DNA of 63,262 bases from Pseudanabaena sp. lw0831 (GTDB lineage Bacteria; Cyanobacteriota; Cyanobacteriia; Pseudanabaenales; Pseudanabaenaceae), in assembly GCF_016584665.1 (NCBI RefSeq), contig NZ_BBJB01000029.1, forward strand, positions 1 through 63,262, in the 5' to 3' direction. Positions within the stretch are counted from its first letter, which is position 1, and each line of letters opens with the position of its first letter. The notes below the pieces were generated by a model. It did no database searches, was not told where the DNA came from, and worked only from the letters and a program-made list of their open reading frames with translations. Positions 25,002-33,734 of the stretch are shown here, piece after piece. The position numbers and the translations under genes were made by a program.

Positions 25002-25924
25002 GTTTTATCTCGAAATACTGGCAAAACTTCGTTACAAAAAGCCTCAGTTGCCTTAGACCGATAACGATTAGGATTACGAATTTGCAATAACATCCGCTTG
25101 ATCACCACTCCGTCAATACGGACTTGTTGCAAAGCCCCCATTTGCAACTCTTTTTCGATTGCTGTTATCGATAAAAATGCTGCCCCCAAGCCAGCTTGCA
25201 CCGCATTTTTGATTGCCTCAATCGAATTTAATTCCATCGCGATCGCCAACTGACGTGGATCAACTCCACTATCGAGCAGCACGCGATCGATCGCTTTGCG
25301 GATCGTCGATTGTGAATCAAGCGTAATAAATTGCAATTTATACAACTCCTCAATCGGTAAAGCTCCCACCTGAGCAAGCGGATGAGAAGTTGGTAGAATT
25401 AGCGCTAGTTCATCTTCGGCATAGGGTGTAATCTCTAAAGAGTCCAGTAAATCCGCAGGGATTTCTCCACCAATAATCGCCAAGTCCACCTGTCCATTAG
25501 CAACACTCCATGCAGTTCGCCTTGTAGAATGAACATGGAGTTGAACCGAGACTTCTGGATATTTCTTGCGAAATAAGCCGATCATTTGTGGCATGAGATA
25601 GGTTCCTGTCGTTTGACTAGCACCTATAATTAGAGTCCCACCATTTAAATTTTGTAAATCATCAATGGCACGACAAGTTTCTTGGCAAAGGCTTAAAATG
25701 CGATCGCCATAGGAAAGTAATAATTGTCCAGCCTCCGTCAACTGTGCTCTTCTGCCCCCGCGATCAAACAAAGGCACATCTAGCTGTCGCTCTAGATGTT
25801 GGACTTGCAAACTAACGGCGGGTTGGGATACATATAGACTATCGGCGGCGCGTTTGAAGCTACCCTCAGCAGCGATCGCCTTGAGAATGCGTAATTGGTC
25901 TAGGGTAAACGGTATGTCGATCAT
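24998..25924 (-). CDS. rbcR: LysR-type regulator of RbcR/CbbR type
   Basis: A 308-residue LysR regulator. The N-terminal HTH reads [20 protein letters not shown] and [20 protein letters not shown], almost word for word what I recall of cyanobacterial and plastid RbcR (Synechocystis Sll0998). The effector domain begins [20 protein letters not shown]. RbcR activates RuBisCO and carbon-concentrating genes; no rbc genes are in the window. It is divergent from the gene at 25944 with only 19 nt between starts, so the two promoters overlap and the regulator may control that gene too. Confidence 0.9.
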   Translation of the reverse strand: MIDIPFTLDQLRILKAIAAEGSFKRAADSLYVSQPAVSLQVQHLERQLDVPLFDRGGRRAQLTEAGQLLLSYGDRILSLCQETCRAIDDLQNLNGGTLIIGASQTTGTYLMPQMIGLFRKKYPEVSVQLHVHSTRRTAWSVANGQVDLAIIGGEIPADLLDSLEITPYAEDELALILPTSHPLAQVGALPIEELYKLQFITLDSQSTIRKAIDRVLLDSGVDPRQLAIAMELNSIEAIKNAVQAGLGAAFLSITAIEKELQMGALQQVRIDGVVIKRMLLQIRNPNRYRSKATEAFCNEVLPVFRDKT

Positions 25925-25943
25925 AGAAGCAGCGTGAGAAAAT

Positions 25944-27005
25944 ATGAGTCGGGAGGTTATTCAAGATTTTTTGAATTCAGCAGGAGTTGTGGGGATCTCC
26001 CTCACAAATCGCCGTATGCGTCCTTATTTCTACGGATTGGATGCCGTATTAGATCGGACAAAGCAAGCATTAGGTCAGGGAGTACTGCAAGTTATTGAGA
26101 ATCTACCAGAAGGGTTTGAATCTTTTGAGTTTCACTTTGCAGGTCATATTGTTTTTATTTACAAGTTGACACATGGATTAGTACTACTAGTACTTACAGA
26201 TAGCCACCTGAAGCTGGCTGACTACAGTCGGGACATTACCAAAATCAAGCATCTGATCGAGACAGATACATACAACACAGTCTCATACTTTAAGCTCTTA
26301 TTAGGTTCGGTAACTCATCCTTCCTTGCCAGGTTCAAATTGGAAGGCAAACACCCCAAGCGTAAATGCTCAAGAGCCATCAACGATACAGAGATTTGTTA
26401 GTCCTGTCACTCCTCCCCATCCAGAGGCGATCGCCGAGACGACATCTCTTAGATCAGTTAACGCAAGAGTCCAAATTGACAAACAACCAAATGCCATCTC
26501 TAGCATAAGAGCAAGCACAACTGCAAGTAATGTAAATGTGCAGACCCAATCAAACACAAATAAGCCTCAAACACCTCCTACATCTGCTGCTACATCTTCC
26601 GCAAACAAGCCTATAGCTACCAATAACCCTACACAAATTACCGATAGTCCTACTAAGCTAGTATCAGCGAAAACTGCCCCGCAAGAGTATAAGTTAGATG
26701 AACTTTTAGCCGCTTTAAACAAACTAAGCCACTTTACAACCCAATATCTGGGGAAGGTCGTAGTCACAAATTATTGGAAATCTTGTCGCCCCACTTCATC
26801 TTGGTTAGCTGAGTTTGAAATAGATCGCAGTGGGCAAATATCACACCCAAAACAAACGGCGATCTCCTGCAATCCAGAGCAAACTCAGCAAATTCAATCA
26901 TGGGTAGTTGCTTATATAAAACGTTGCAAACAAGTAATTCGTAATTTCGATCAAATGCTAGAACAAGACTGTCTTGATAGTCGCCAAAGGCAAATATTAC
27001 TCTAA
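25944..27005 (+). CDS. Conserved protein with two folded ends and a disordered middle, function unknown
   Basis: A 353-residue protein. Residues 1-125 form an alpha/beta domain ([20 protein letters not shown], then [23 protein letters not shown]) of a general Roadblock/profilin-like appearance; this is only a guess. Residues 126-245 are low-complexity Ser/Thr/Pro/Asn. The C-terminal 100 residues ([22 protein letters not shown]...) form a helical domain. No enzyme motif or membrane helix is seen. It is divergent from rbcR across 19 nt. Confidence 0.6.
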   Translation: MSREVIQDFLNSAGVVGISLTNRRMRPYFYGLDAVLDRTKQALGQGVLQVIENLPEGFESFEFHFAGHIVFIYKLTHGLVLLVLTDSHLKLADYSRDITKIKHLIETDTYNTVSYFKLLLGSVTHPSLPGSNWKANTPSVNAQEPSTIQRFVSPVTPPHPEAIAETTSLRSVNARVQIDKQPNAISSIRASTTASNVNVQTQSNTNKPQTPPTSAATSSANKPIATNNPTQITDSPTKLVSAKTAPQEYKLDELLAALNKLSHFTTQYLGKVVVTNYWKSCRPTSSWLAEFEIDRSGQISHPKQTAISCNPEQTQQIQSWVVAYIKRCKQVIRNFDQMLEQDCLDSRQRQILL

Positions 27006-27043
27006 GGTTCGAGCATTAATAAATAACATGTGCAATTCAAAAC

Positions 27044-27085
27044 CCAAAACTGATGTATCGGTCTTCGCCGACGCATCAGTTTTGG
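27044..27085 (+). terminator. Hairpin after the gene at 25944-27005
   Basis: 12-bp stem CCAAAACTGATG with the opposite arm at 27074-27085 and an inner GGTCTTCGCCGAC apex, followed by TTTT. Confidence 0.6.
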
Positions 27086-27241
27086 ATTTTATTTAATTTG
27101 AGATCCTAATCAAGATCCGATTTTAAGCATTGCATCTAGATTAGATTAGGCAATTTGGCGGGAACTACTCTATGCGTATACCTTAAATGAGCTAAACTAA
27201 TCTTTAATATTAAGGGGAACAATTGTAGAGGCAAGTTAATA

Positions 27242-27736
27242 ATGGCTAAGCGTGTAAGAATTGAGCCTATTGCCCAAGTAGCAGATATTGCAACGAATGG
27301 TGCATTACTGTCTGGCTTAATGGGAGACGAGCTGAGTATTTTAAAAGAATGTGGTGGTCGCGGCATGTGTGCGACCTGTCACGTTTATATTCAAGACGGT
27401 ATGTCTTCGCTTAGCCCAATGGGTAAACGAGAGCAGCGCACTTTAGAAGTCATTACTACCTGTAAACCCAACTCTAGACTTGCTTGTCAAGCCAAAGTGA
27501 TGGGCGAGGGCATTGTGGTTGAACTACCTGTCGGTATGTATGTTCAATCAATTCAAGACATCGAAGCTTTAATTGGACGACGTTGTGAAAAACCATTACT
27601 TAGCCCGATTACTGGACAGACATTGGTCGAAGTTGGTCAATTAATTACGAGATCGGTTGTTCGTCAGCTAGAAAACACCAATTTCAGTGTCGGTGAACAA
27701 TTGGCAAATACGAAAAGAGCTGATATTTTTGAGTAA
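27242..27736 (+). CDS. Ferredoxin-like 2Fe-2S protein of the PSII assembly (PAP) gene cluster
   Basis: A 164-residue protein with an N-terminal 2Fe-2S domain: ligands CGGRGMCATC (C-x5-C-x2-C) and a last Cys in RLACQAKV. A C-terminal extension of about 55 residues follows with no known motif (LIGRRCEKPLLSPITGQTLV). Gene content and order match the Synechocystis slr0144-slr0152 'PSII assembly proficiency' operon as I recall it, where Slr0148 is such a ferredoxin. An electron-transfer role in photosystem biogenesis is inferred from that context. It is first of five genes on the same strand (121 nt to the next). Confidence 0.82.
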   Translation: MAKRVRIEPIAQVADIATNGALLSGLMGDELSILKECGGRGMCATCHVYIQDGMSSLSPMGKREQRTLEVITTCKPNSRLACQAKVMGEGIVVELPVGMYVQSIQDIEALIGRRCEKPLLSPITGQTLVEVGQLITRSVVRQLENTNFSVGEQLANTKRADIFE

Positions 27737-27857
27737 AAAGAATCAGATTAATAGCTGAGCCAAAGCCAGTTTTTCATCTGCTTATTTTTTTATTTTTATT
27801 TGCTTATTCTCAAGACGAGCTTTACGTTAAATAATTTTTGGATAGGAGTATTTATTT

Positions 27858-28538
27858 ATGACTGTTGCTGCAGATCGTCCAAATAGCGCAACTAGAGCGA
27901 AAAGAAAAAATAATCACTATAGTCTGCAAGATTTTTTGCAGCCTGATCTTGAGAAAGGTATCATCGAAGACTGGAACGGCTCAAGAAATATTCTGACCAG
28001 TGAAGATTTCATTATTGGGCTTCAGGAAGGATTAGAAGATGAAGTTGGTGAAGCTTCGGCAGCTGTCATGTATTCGATTGGATGTGAATGGGGGCTACAA
28101 GATGCATTATTTTTTACAAAATGGTTTGAGCGCGATTTTGGGCGCAGTATTCGTCAGACTAATTTGCCTTTCTTGCTAGAAACTTGGTGGTGGCCTTTTA
28201 CATCACAGGGTTGGGGGCGTTGGCAAGTAGATATGAGCGATCGCAAACAAGGATTTATGTTTATTAGCGTTTTCGACTCGGCTGTAGCTCGTAGCCTTGG
28301 CGATGTTGGTAAACCCGTTTGCCACTTATATGCAGGTTTATTCTCAGGATTTTTTACTCATCTAGTGAATAAAGAGCTGGAATGCATTGAGATTCAGTGC
28401 TATTCGATGGGTGAGAACTATTGTAAATTCTTGCTTGGAGGCAAAAATCGGATTGATGCTGCTTCGTTCTGGCTCAATGAAGGCGCAACTACTCGTGACA
28501 TCGAAGGGCGTTTACGCGATGGAGAATTTCTAAAATGA
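27858..28538 (+). CDS. V4R-domain protein, Slr0144-like
   Basis: A 226-residue protein whose second half is a V4R (4-vinyl reductase-like) domain: LYAGLFSGFFTHLVNKELECIEIQCYSMGENYCKFLLGG. V4R domains bind small ligands, sometimes porphyrin-like. It corresponds in order and length to Slr0144 of the PSII assembly operon. A second V4R gene follows three genes on (29351). The stop overlaps the start of the next gene (ATGA at 28535-28538), so the two are translationally coupled. Confidence 0.8.
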   Translation: MTVAADRPNSATRAKRKNNHYSLQDFLQPDLEKGIIEDWNGSRNILTSEDFIIGLQEGLEDEVGEASAAVMYSIGCEWGLQDALFFTKWFERDFGRSIRQTNLPFLLETWWWPFTSQGWGRWQVDMSDRKQGFMFISVFDSAVARSLGDVGKPVCHLYAGLFSGFFTHLVNKELECIEIQCYSMGENYCKFLLGGKNRIDAASFWLNEGATTRDIEGRLRDGEFLK

Positions 28539-28813
28539 GTAGCTCAGACTGGCGTTTACAGCCATTACGTAACTTTTGGCAGGGTGTAAATTGGGAAAAT
28601 CGGGTGATCGCCCCAATCACAAGCAACAACGGCAAAGGCTCGCCGACATTAAGCTTGTTGATGTCGGTAAGGCAATACTTTCGGGCAATTTCATGGACAG
28701 GGATTCCCGAAATTGCCGCCTCCGCATCTGAGCCGAAGCAGAGTAGTAACTCTATTGACGCAAGTAATGAAACTCTTGAAGACTTCCTTGACGATATTTC
28801 CCAATTCTTCTAA
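28535..28813 (+). CDS. Small conserved protein, Slr0145-like
   Basis: A 92-residue protein that overlaps the preceding V4R gene by 4 nt. It has a Trp-rich N-terminal half (WRLQPLRNFWQGVNWENRVIAPI), then an acidic C-terminus ending TLEDFLDDISQFF. No family beyond position in the PAP cluster. Tight coupling suggests it acts with the V4R protein, which is an inference. Confidence 0.65.
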   Translation: MSSSDWRLQPLRNFWQGVNWENRVIAPITSNNGKGSPTLSLLMSVRQYFRAISWTGIPEIAASASEPKQSSNSIDASNETLEDFLDDISQFF

Positions 28814-28879
28814 GCATTGTAAGAGAAGCACTTTGATGTCCCTCTTACTACAACCATTAACTCTCGTGAAATAAGAACT

Positions 28880-29338
28880 ATGATGCCGAAGATTCAAGAA
28901 CTAATTAACCAAGCGCAAGATCGATATCTTGCATCTGACGAACTAGGACTAATGGAAAGTTACATTAGTTCATTGCCTGATCGACTAAAGCTGTATAAAC
29001 TAATTCGCGATCGCGAAATTGATATTTTGCAGACAGTAGCAGACCAAGTCCCAACAGAATTGCCCAATGTAACCGACGAAGAGTTAGAATCTGGGATTAA
29101 AAATTTAATCCTGGTTTTACGCTATAGCTCGATGGCAATGCTACTCAATGATGAAAACTTTTTAAAGCAAAGACTGCTTAATTGGTTGGAAGGGATCATG
29201 TCCATGCGCGATATGCGCCGCCTCAATGAAACCCTTTACAAATTGCTTAATCAAGGACTAAAAACTCAGTTTAGTCCCACCCAGATTTCGCTAATCCAGC
29301 CTTTGATTACCGCCGCCCAAGTCACGCTAATCTACTAG
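28880..29338 (+). CDS. Helical conserved protein, Slr0146-like
   Basis: A 152-residue all-helical soluble protein (RDREIDILQTVADQVPTELP, then LEGIMSMRDMRRLNETLYKLL) with no catalytic motif. By order it corresponds to Slr0146 of the Synechocystis PSII assembly operon. It is 66 nt after the previous gene and 12 nt before the second V4R gene. Confidence 0.65.
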   Translation: MMPKIQELINQAQDRYLASDELGLMESYISSLPDRLKLYKLIRDREIDILQTVADQVPTELPNVTDEELESGIKNLILVLRYSSMAMLLNDENFLKQRLLNWLEGIMSMRDMRRLNETLYKLLNQGLKTQFSPTQISLIQPLITAAQVTLIY

Positions 29339-29350
29339 AGACAAACCGTT

Positions 29351-30007
29351 ATGATTTCTGTCGCTGATCTCATCAAGGAAAATCGCGTCCCTTCTAATTT
29401 CTTTGACTATAACGCTTATGTCAAAGGCGATCTAGAAATTGGGCTACTAGAAAATCGGCGAGGCGATCGCCTTATTGCAGTTCCTGACACATTAATATCG
29501 TCACTTTATGCAGGTTTAGCCAAGGAAACAGGGCAAGCTTCGAGACTAGTTTTGTTTAACTGCGGCAAGTGGTGGGGAAAAAATTTTTATACTCGCTTTA
29601 CTGAATCTCTCGAAGAATATTATTCGCAGTCACTTGCTGAGATGGATATGATTACATTCATTCAAAGTTTGAAAGAATGTTGGCTGACCCACGGCTGGGG
29701 AAAGTTTGAATTCGATCCTCAATACCAAGCTCAAGGATTCATTTTGGTTAAAACTTATAACTCTCCCTATGTTCGGGCGATCGCTGGCAATACTTTGCCA
29801 ACTGGCTATTTAGAGTCAGGTATTCTTACGTCTTTTTTTACGAGACTAACTGGTCGTGAGTTGTTGGCAGTACAGACAACCTGTGAGTCTCTAGGGGCTA
29901 GTTGCAATACCTATATCATCGGCTTATCTGAAAGGCTTCAAATAGTTGATTCATTTCTTGCTGAAGGCTTAACTCACGAGACAATTTTGCAACGAGTGCT
30001 TAAATAA
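29351..30007 (+). CDS. Second V4R-domain protein, Slr0147-like
   Basis: A 218-residue paralogue of the protein at 27858. The V4R-type C-terminus is GYLESGILTSFFTRLTGREL followed by a Cys pair (TTCESLGASC). The middle (KECWLTHGWGKFEFDPQYQAQGFILV) parallels the first protein's WWWPFTSQGWGRWQVDM. The pair is consistent with a heterodimer or with two related ligand binders. It is the last gene of the cluster and is followed by a symmetric terminator. Confidence 0.8.
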   Translation: MISVADLIKENRVPSNFFDYNAYVKGDLEIGLLENRRGDRLIAVPDTLISSLYAGLAKETGQASRLVLFNCGKWWGKNFYTRFTESLEEYYSQSLAEMDMITFIQSLKECWLTHGWGKFEFDPQYQAQGFILVKTYNSPYVRAIAGNTLPTGYLESGILTSFFTRLTGRELLAVQTTCESLGASCNTYIIGLSERLQIVDSFLAEGLTHETILQRVLK

Positions 30008-30040
30008 AAAAGAGACTCGCTTTGCGAGTCTCTTTTTTAT
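30004..30040. terminator. Bidirectional terminator between the V4R gene and PAM68
   Basis: Perfect 17-bp stem (ATAAAAAAGAGACTCGC) around TTT, overlapping the ends of both convergent genes. Confidence 0.75.
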
Positions 30041-30555
30041 TTCTTGGTATTTGTTTTTGTGGGATCTTGATTAGCTTTGACTAGTTGCTGCTGTGATTTC
30101 CAAGCGCCCCTTAAATGTCCAAAGTTGGTTTTGAACTCTTCGCCTCCCCACCAGCTACCCACACGACCTTCATCCCAAGATGCAGAGATAGCTCCGTAGC
30201 TGAGTCCCACGACTCCTATGCCTAGAAACAACATACTCAATAAAACAACTGCTGAAGTTGGTAGATCGACTATGTGTTTGCTTACAAGAAAATAGCTGAC
30301 AATAAATGTTGTTAGCCCCAGCCCTGTAGGAATACCACAGAACAAAGCAGCACGTCGAGTGATACGACGATTAACCTCTTCAGGAATGCCTAGAGAATCA
30401 TTACGCTTCTTGACATTTGAGTTGGTATTGACAGTACTTTTCTGAGCACTTGTTGTCGCAGTAACAGGAGTAGAAGGCGGTTTCTTAGACTCCTTTATTT
30501 TCTTACTGCGATTATTTGGCTCAAAAGGAATCCGTTCTGTGGTTGGTTTACTCAC
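30037..30555 (-). CDS. PAM68-family protein (DUF3464), photosystem II assembly
   Basis: A 172-residue protein. It has a basic Ser/Thr/Lys-rich N-terminus, then IPEEVNRRITRRAALFCGIP, two membrane helices (about residues 85-135) and a C-terminus with SASWDEGRVGSWWGGEEF. This is the cyanobacterial/plastid PAM68 signature. PAM68 helps early photosystem II assembly in the thylakoid membrane. The gene lies downstream of rpsO, as I recall for Synechocystis sll0933. A PSII assembly cluster converges on it. Confidence 0.88.
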   Translation of the reverse strand: MSKPTTERIPFEPNNRSKKIKESKKPPSTPVTATTSAQKSTVNTNSNVKKRNDSLGIPEEVNRRITRRAALFCGIPTGLGLTTFIVSYFLVSKHIVDLPTSAVVLLSMLFLGIGVVGLSYGAISASWDEGRVGSWWGGEEFKTNFGHLRGAWKSQQQLVKANQDPTKTNTKK

Positions 30556-30581
30556 TTTTGCTCCTTGCTTTGGCTATAAAA

Positions 30582-30675
30582 AACCAAAATCTATACCGCC
30601 CGCTACGCGGGCGGTATAGATTTTGGTTCTGCTTTTTTTAATTATGCCGAGGTACTTATGATATGAAGCTATCGC
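30582..30675. repeat. TACCGCC palindrome plus conserved tail, copy 1
   Basis: A 22-bp perfect stem (AACCAAAATCTA then TACCGCCCGC) with TAC loop at 30582-30628. It is followed by a tail AATTATGCCGAGGTACTTAT. Two other copies (32776-32877 and 41998-42080) share the TACCGCC core and the tail. It lies between rpsO and PAM68. Confidence 0.65.
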
Positions 30676-30691
30676 AACTAAACTTTTAAGC

Positions 30692-30961
30692 CTAGCCTCT
30701 TACACCGAGACTTTGGATCAGTTGTTTGTAATGAGCGCGATCTTGATTACGAACGTAAGCAAGTAAGCGCTTACGTTGACCAATGATCTTCAGCAAACTA
30801 CGACGAGATGAAAAATCTTTAGGATGTAACTTCAGATGAGTAGTCAACTGTGTGACACGCTCGGTTAATAATGCAACTTGAACATCTGAAGAGCCAGTGT
30901 CTGTGGGGTGCTTTTGATATTCGGAAAAGATTTCGAGCTTGCGTTCTTGCAACAGTGCCAT
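30692..30961 (-). CDS. rpsO: 30S ribosomal protein S15
   Basis: An 89-residue S15 that binds 16S rRNA in the platform. The start is the ATG 30959-30961 (MALLQERKLEIFSEYQ); the longer frame to 31021 adds residues not found in S15. Signatures are HPTDTGSSDVQVALLTERV, HLKLHPKDFSSRRSL and RKRLLAYVRN. The long upstream leader (30962-31288) may hold the usual autoregulatory structure, but I could not resolve it. Confidence 0.95.
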   Translation of the reverse strand: MALLQERKLEIFSEYQKHPTDTGSSDVQVALLTERVTQLTTHLKLHPKDFSSRRSLLKIIGQRKRLLAYVRNQDRAHYKQLIQSLGVRG

Positions 30962-31288
30962 GATAAAAACTTTAAACGTGTTTTGAGGTGTACGTGACAT
31001 AAACTCGACACTAAATGCCAAATTCGTTGAATTTAGGCGTTACGATGCGAGCTTCCCAACCTCACGATTGGGCATTCCTAGTTGTTCCCAATGTTGGGTT
31101 TTTGCCACTTATCCAGAGAAATAGATTTACTTACTCTTGGACAGTTCGACTGCATAGGCGGTTTCCGTTTCTCAGTAGTCTCTGAGTACATTAGTATGGC
31201 GATCACCATATTTTCTGAAGGCGTTAGCTTTTAGACAAACTAGCATAACATGCTGAGCGCATGTTTTTGTACACAAACAAAAAATAAC

Positions 31289-31419
31289 CAGCAATTCTCA
31301 TTATGAAACCGATTTTGGTATTTCCAGCGCCAAAGGCGCTGGAAATACCAAAATCGGTTTTTTGAAAGCCCGCCTTAGGCGGGCTTTCAAAAAACCGATT
31401 TTTATAATGAGAATTGCTG
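31289..31419. mobile_element. 131-bp palindromic element with CAGCAATTCTCATTAT ends
   Basis: The outer 16-nt ends at 31289-31304 and 31404-31419 are perfect inverted repeats. Inside are two more hairpins: one of about 24 bp (ATTTTGGTATTTCCAGCGCC) and one of about 14 bp (TTGAAAGCCCGCC). The whole can fold as a nested cruciform. Partial copies of the ends occur at 15756-15784 and 42131-42144. It lies in the spacer between the 41-residue gene and rpsO. Confidence 0.75.
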
Positions 31420-31445
31420 AAAAATTACACCAATGCTTCTTACAT

Positions 31446-31480
31446 TAATCCTCAAAATGGCAACGCCATTTTGAGGATTA
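31446..31480. repeat. 16-bp palindrome
   Basis: TAATCCTCAAAATGGC and its perfect complement around AAC. It is one of four successive hairpins in 31289-31564, a spacer without other genes. Confidence 0.6.
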
Positions 31481-31486
31481 AAACAT

Positions 31487-31528
31487 AAAAAGAAGATTGG
31501 CTGTGCTTCGCGCCTCCAATCTTCTTTT
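31487..31528. repeat. Hairpin with GCTTCGCG apex
   Basis: Arms AAAAAGAAGATTGG and complement flank CTGTGCTTCGCGCCT. The right arm ends in T-rich sequence, so it could terminate plus-strand transcription. Confidence 0.5.
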
Positions 31529-31531
31529 TTA

Positions 31532-31564
31532 AGAAATAAGGTAACGCAAAGTGTCGCCTTATTT
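31532..31564 (-). terminator. Hairpin after the 41-residue gene
   Basis: AGAAATAAGG pairs with CCTTATTTCT across a partly paired centre, immediately downstream of the minus-strand stop at 31566. Confidence 0.5.
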
Positions 31565-31565
31565 C

Positions 31566-31691
31566 TCAATGGGCTGAGCCATTACCATGATATTTATCGG
31601 TGTCGTAGAAACCATTACGAGTGCCGAAAAATAAGCAGCTAACGGTAAACAAAATGGTTAAGATCGGTAGAATTACTTTGAGATCGAGCAT
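31566..31691 (-). CDS. 41-residue single-span membrane protein
   Basis: A short minus-strand frame from ATG 31689-31691 to TGA 31566-31568. One hydrophobic helix (VILPILTILFTVSCLFFG) is followed by a polar tail (TRNGFYDTDKYHGNGSAH). Size and layout are those of the tiny thylakoid subunits of photosystems, cytochrome b6f or NDH-1. I cannot match it to a named one. Codon use looks normal and a hairpin sits right after the stop, which supports a real gene. Confidence 0.65.
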   Translation of the reverse strand: MLDLKVILPILTILFTVSCLFFGTRNGFYDTDKYHGNGSAH

Positions 31692-31872
31692 ATTTTGAAA
31701 TGTTTGGATAAAGTGACGCTGATTTATATATTTTAAGCCCAAAAAAATATTAAGAAGGTAACCTGCATTGGCTTTCTTAATGTTTACAGCAATTTACCCC
31801 AATCAGCTAAAAGTATCGCCTCTAAATTAAAAGCAAAAAAAGAGAGTTGAGCCGCGACTCTCTTTTTTGCTT

Positions 31873-32601
31873 TTAATTATTACTACCATCTGTGTTATCT
31901 ACGCTATCACTGGTGGTAGGGCGATAACTTTGCTCAAAGGCATAACGTACAATCTGTGAGCGATTTTCCAGATTCAGCTTAGTCATAATACTACTGAGGT
32001 GAGTTTGGACAGTCCTCGGACTGATCTGCAACCGTTTGCCAATTTCTTTATTGGTAAAGCCTTGGACAACTTGCCAGAAAACTCGCTCTTCAGAAGGGGT
32101 AAGCGTAGTGCGAGAAACAGGAGCCGTAGGCTGCTGAAATAGACGCATATGCTCAGTAGTAGGGCGATGTGGTTCGCGTTTATGTGGAGAGAAGAAATCT
32201 ATATCAGTTTTGCCAATGGTCATGCGATCGCCACTTTTCAACAAAATGGGGAAAGTAATCCTCTGTCCTCGCATAAAAGACCCATTGCGGCTACCAAAAT
32301 CGACTAGGTAGAAGCTGCCAGACTCATTGTTATTGTTGCGACTCTTTGCATCTCCTTTCATGGAAGACTCAAAGCCGTCGTTTTTAGACGCTCCAACGAT
32401 TTGCAATGTGGCGTGGTAGCGTGAAACCCATTTGTCTGTCAACACAATTGAATTGTCATAGCCCCGACCAATTGTCCAGAAATCTGCGTTTATAAGCGGA
32501 ATCATTTGTTGCCCCTCATCTGCATGAACGATCAGATAGGGGTGTGGGTGTAGAAGTGTCACTGAACTATTAGACAACTTTGTTGTGTGCATCTCAATCA
32601 A
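31873..32601 (-). CDS. FHA-domain / LuxR-type HTH regulator
   Basis: A 242-residue fusion. Residues about 22-140 are an FHA domain that binds phosphothreonine: WTIGRGYDNSIVLTDKWVSR, then YHATLQ, DFGSRNGSFMRGQRI. The loop between its strands is unusually long and polar. Residues about 165-225 are a LuxR/GerE helix-turn-helix (LTPSEERVFWQVVQGFTNKE, then RTVQTHLSSIMTKLNL). There is no receiver domain. It probably turns phosphorylation by a Ser/Thr kinase into gene regulation; the target is unknown. Two such kinases lie at 50085-54212, but a link is speculative. Confidence 0.85.
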   Translation of the reverse strand: MIEMHTTKLSNSSVTLLHPHPYLIVHADEGQQMIPLINADFWTIGRGYDNSIVLTDKWVSRYHATLQIVGASKNDGFESSMKGDAKSRNNNNESGSFYLVDFGSRNGSFMRGQRITFPILLKSGDRMTIGKTDIDFFSPHKREPHRPTTEHMRLFQQPTAPVSRTTLTPSEERVFWQVVQGFTNKEIGKRLQISPRTVQTHLSSIMTKLNLENRSQIVRYAFEQSYRPTTSDSVDNTDGSNN

Positions 32602-32775
32602 TTGCCAATATAACTTATTTATATATTGTGAGACGAGTTTAATAAATTTTGAGTTCCTTTTTTGGATTCATGGCTTTTGCTGACATATTCTGTCACGATT
32701 TCTTTTGACATTAATTTTCTGGCATTAAACTATGTTGGTGGTTGCTATACTCACTACAAGTAAATATTAACCCAA

Positions 32776-32877
32776 AAAAAACTGTACCGCCTACGCAGCG
32801 GGCGGTACAGTTTTTTACTCTATTTTTTAGCTATGCTATGGTACTTAAGAATATTAATGAAATGAAGCATATGCTAC
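32776..32877. repeat. TACCGCC palindrome plus conserved tail, copy 2
   Basis: A 16-bp stem AAAAAACTGTACCGCC with complement at 32801-32816, then a tail resembling copy 1 (TATGCTATGGTACTTA). It is the main content of the 330-nt divergent spacer 32602-32931; nothing else is evident there. Confidence 0.6.
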
Positions 32878-32931
32878 TTTTCTCTTATCATTACAAATCT
32901 TAAAAATTCTATGAGTTCTTGTTAAAAAACA

Positions 32932-33351
32932 ATGATTTGGATCGCGATCGCCATACAGTTAATACTTAGCGTAGGATTGCTATGGGCTTCATGGCAGGTC
33001 TGGATACTACGGAGTGCACTCCAATCAACAGTCAAAACTGTAGATGGCTGGACTGAAGCTTGCGAAAATGGCTTACAGGGATCTACTCCTAGCCTTGAAG
33101 TTGCTCTTGGCGGAGTTGGCACGGCGCGAAAGCAATACCAAATATTGCAAAGTCAGTTAGAAAAAATCCGCAAATTATTGTCTGTACTTGTGCGTGGTGT
33201 ATCCTTTTTAGGGAGTCGGTGGCAACAGTCGCGGAAAGGTGCATCGAAGGGTGCGTCAAACTCTCTAAATAATAAACCAAACGGCAAAAACAAAGGGTCG
33301 TCAGCGAGCAAGTCGTCAGGGAGCAAGCATAATGTCAAACGGCGCAGGTAA
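32932..33351 (+). CDS. Small membrane-anchored basic protein, function unknown
   Basis: A 139-residue protein with an N-terminal membrane helix (MIWIAIAIQLILSVGLLWAS), a helical middle, and a very basic Ser/Lys/Asn-rich C-terminus (KGASKGASNSLNNKPNGKNK). The stop overlaps the next start by 20 nt. It forms an operon with the YtxH and DUF948 proteins that follow. Such trios of single-span helical proteins are seen in cyanobacteria with envelope-stress or structural roles suspected; the function is unknown. Confidence 0.65.
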   Translation: MIWIAIAIQLILSVGLLWASWQVWILRSALQSTVKTVDGWTEACENGLQGSTPSLEVALGGVGTARKQYQILQSQLEKIRKLLSVLVRGVSFLGSRWQQSRKGASKGASNSLNNKPNGKNKGSSASKSSGSKHNVKRRR

Positions 33352-33691
33352 ATTTTTCGGTGGATTGATCGTAGGTACTGCGATCGGTGCAGCAGCTGGT
33401 GTATTATTTGCGCCGAGATCAGGCAAAGAAACTCGTCAAGTTTTAAAGCGATCGGCTCAAGATCTACCGCAGCTAGCCGAAGAGTTAGGTTCTAATGTGC
33501 AGTACCAAGCAGATCGCTTTACTGAGCAAGCGCAACGGACTATCGATGAGGCGCTAGTCCGTCTACAAGAGGCGATCGCTACAGGACAAGAAGCTAGCCG
33601 CAAGCTACAGGAGGAATTAGCGCTATCAATGGGTGGTTCGCCAAGTAGTGCGCTCAGTGAAGGTGATCAAGCTATTGAAGATGAAGAATAA
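33332..33691 (+). CDS. YtxH-family protein
   Basis: A 119-residue protein with the YtxH signature GKFFGGLIVGTAIGAAAGVL followed by FAPRSGKETR: a Gly/Ala-rich membrane helix with a basic stop. An amphipathic, coiled-coil-like C-terminus follows. YtxH proteins are single-span proteins linked to general stress in Firmicutes. It starts within the end of the previous gene, so it is translationally coupled. 43 nt separate it from the DUF948 gene. Confidence 0.8.
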   Translation: MSNGAGKFFGGLIVGTAIGAAAGVLFAPRSGKETRQVLKRSAQDLPQLAEELGSNVQYQADRFTEQAQRTIDEALVRLQEAIATGQEASRKLQEELALSMGGSPSSALSEGDQAIEDEE

Positions 33692-33734
33692 GCCCTTAAA
33701 ACAGTCTTGAAAGAGTAAACACCTATAGGAAATT

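Noticed and set aside
30962-31288. Structured rpsO leader binding S15
   Set aside because: Autoregulation of rpsO is known in other bacteria, but I could not find a convincing fold by eye in this stretch.
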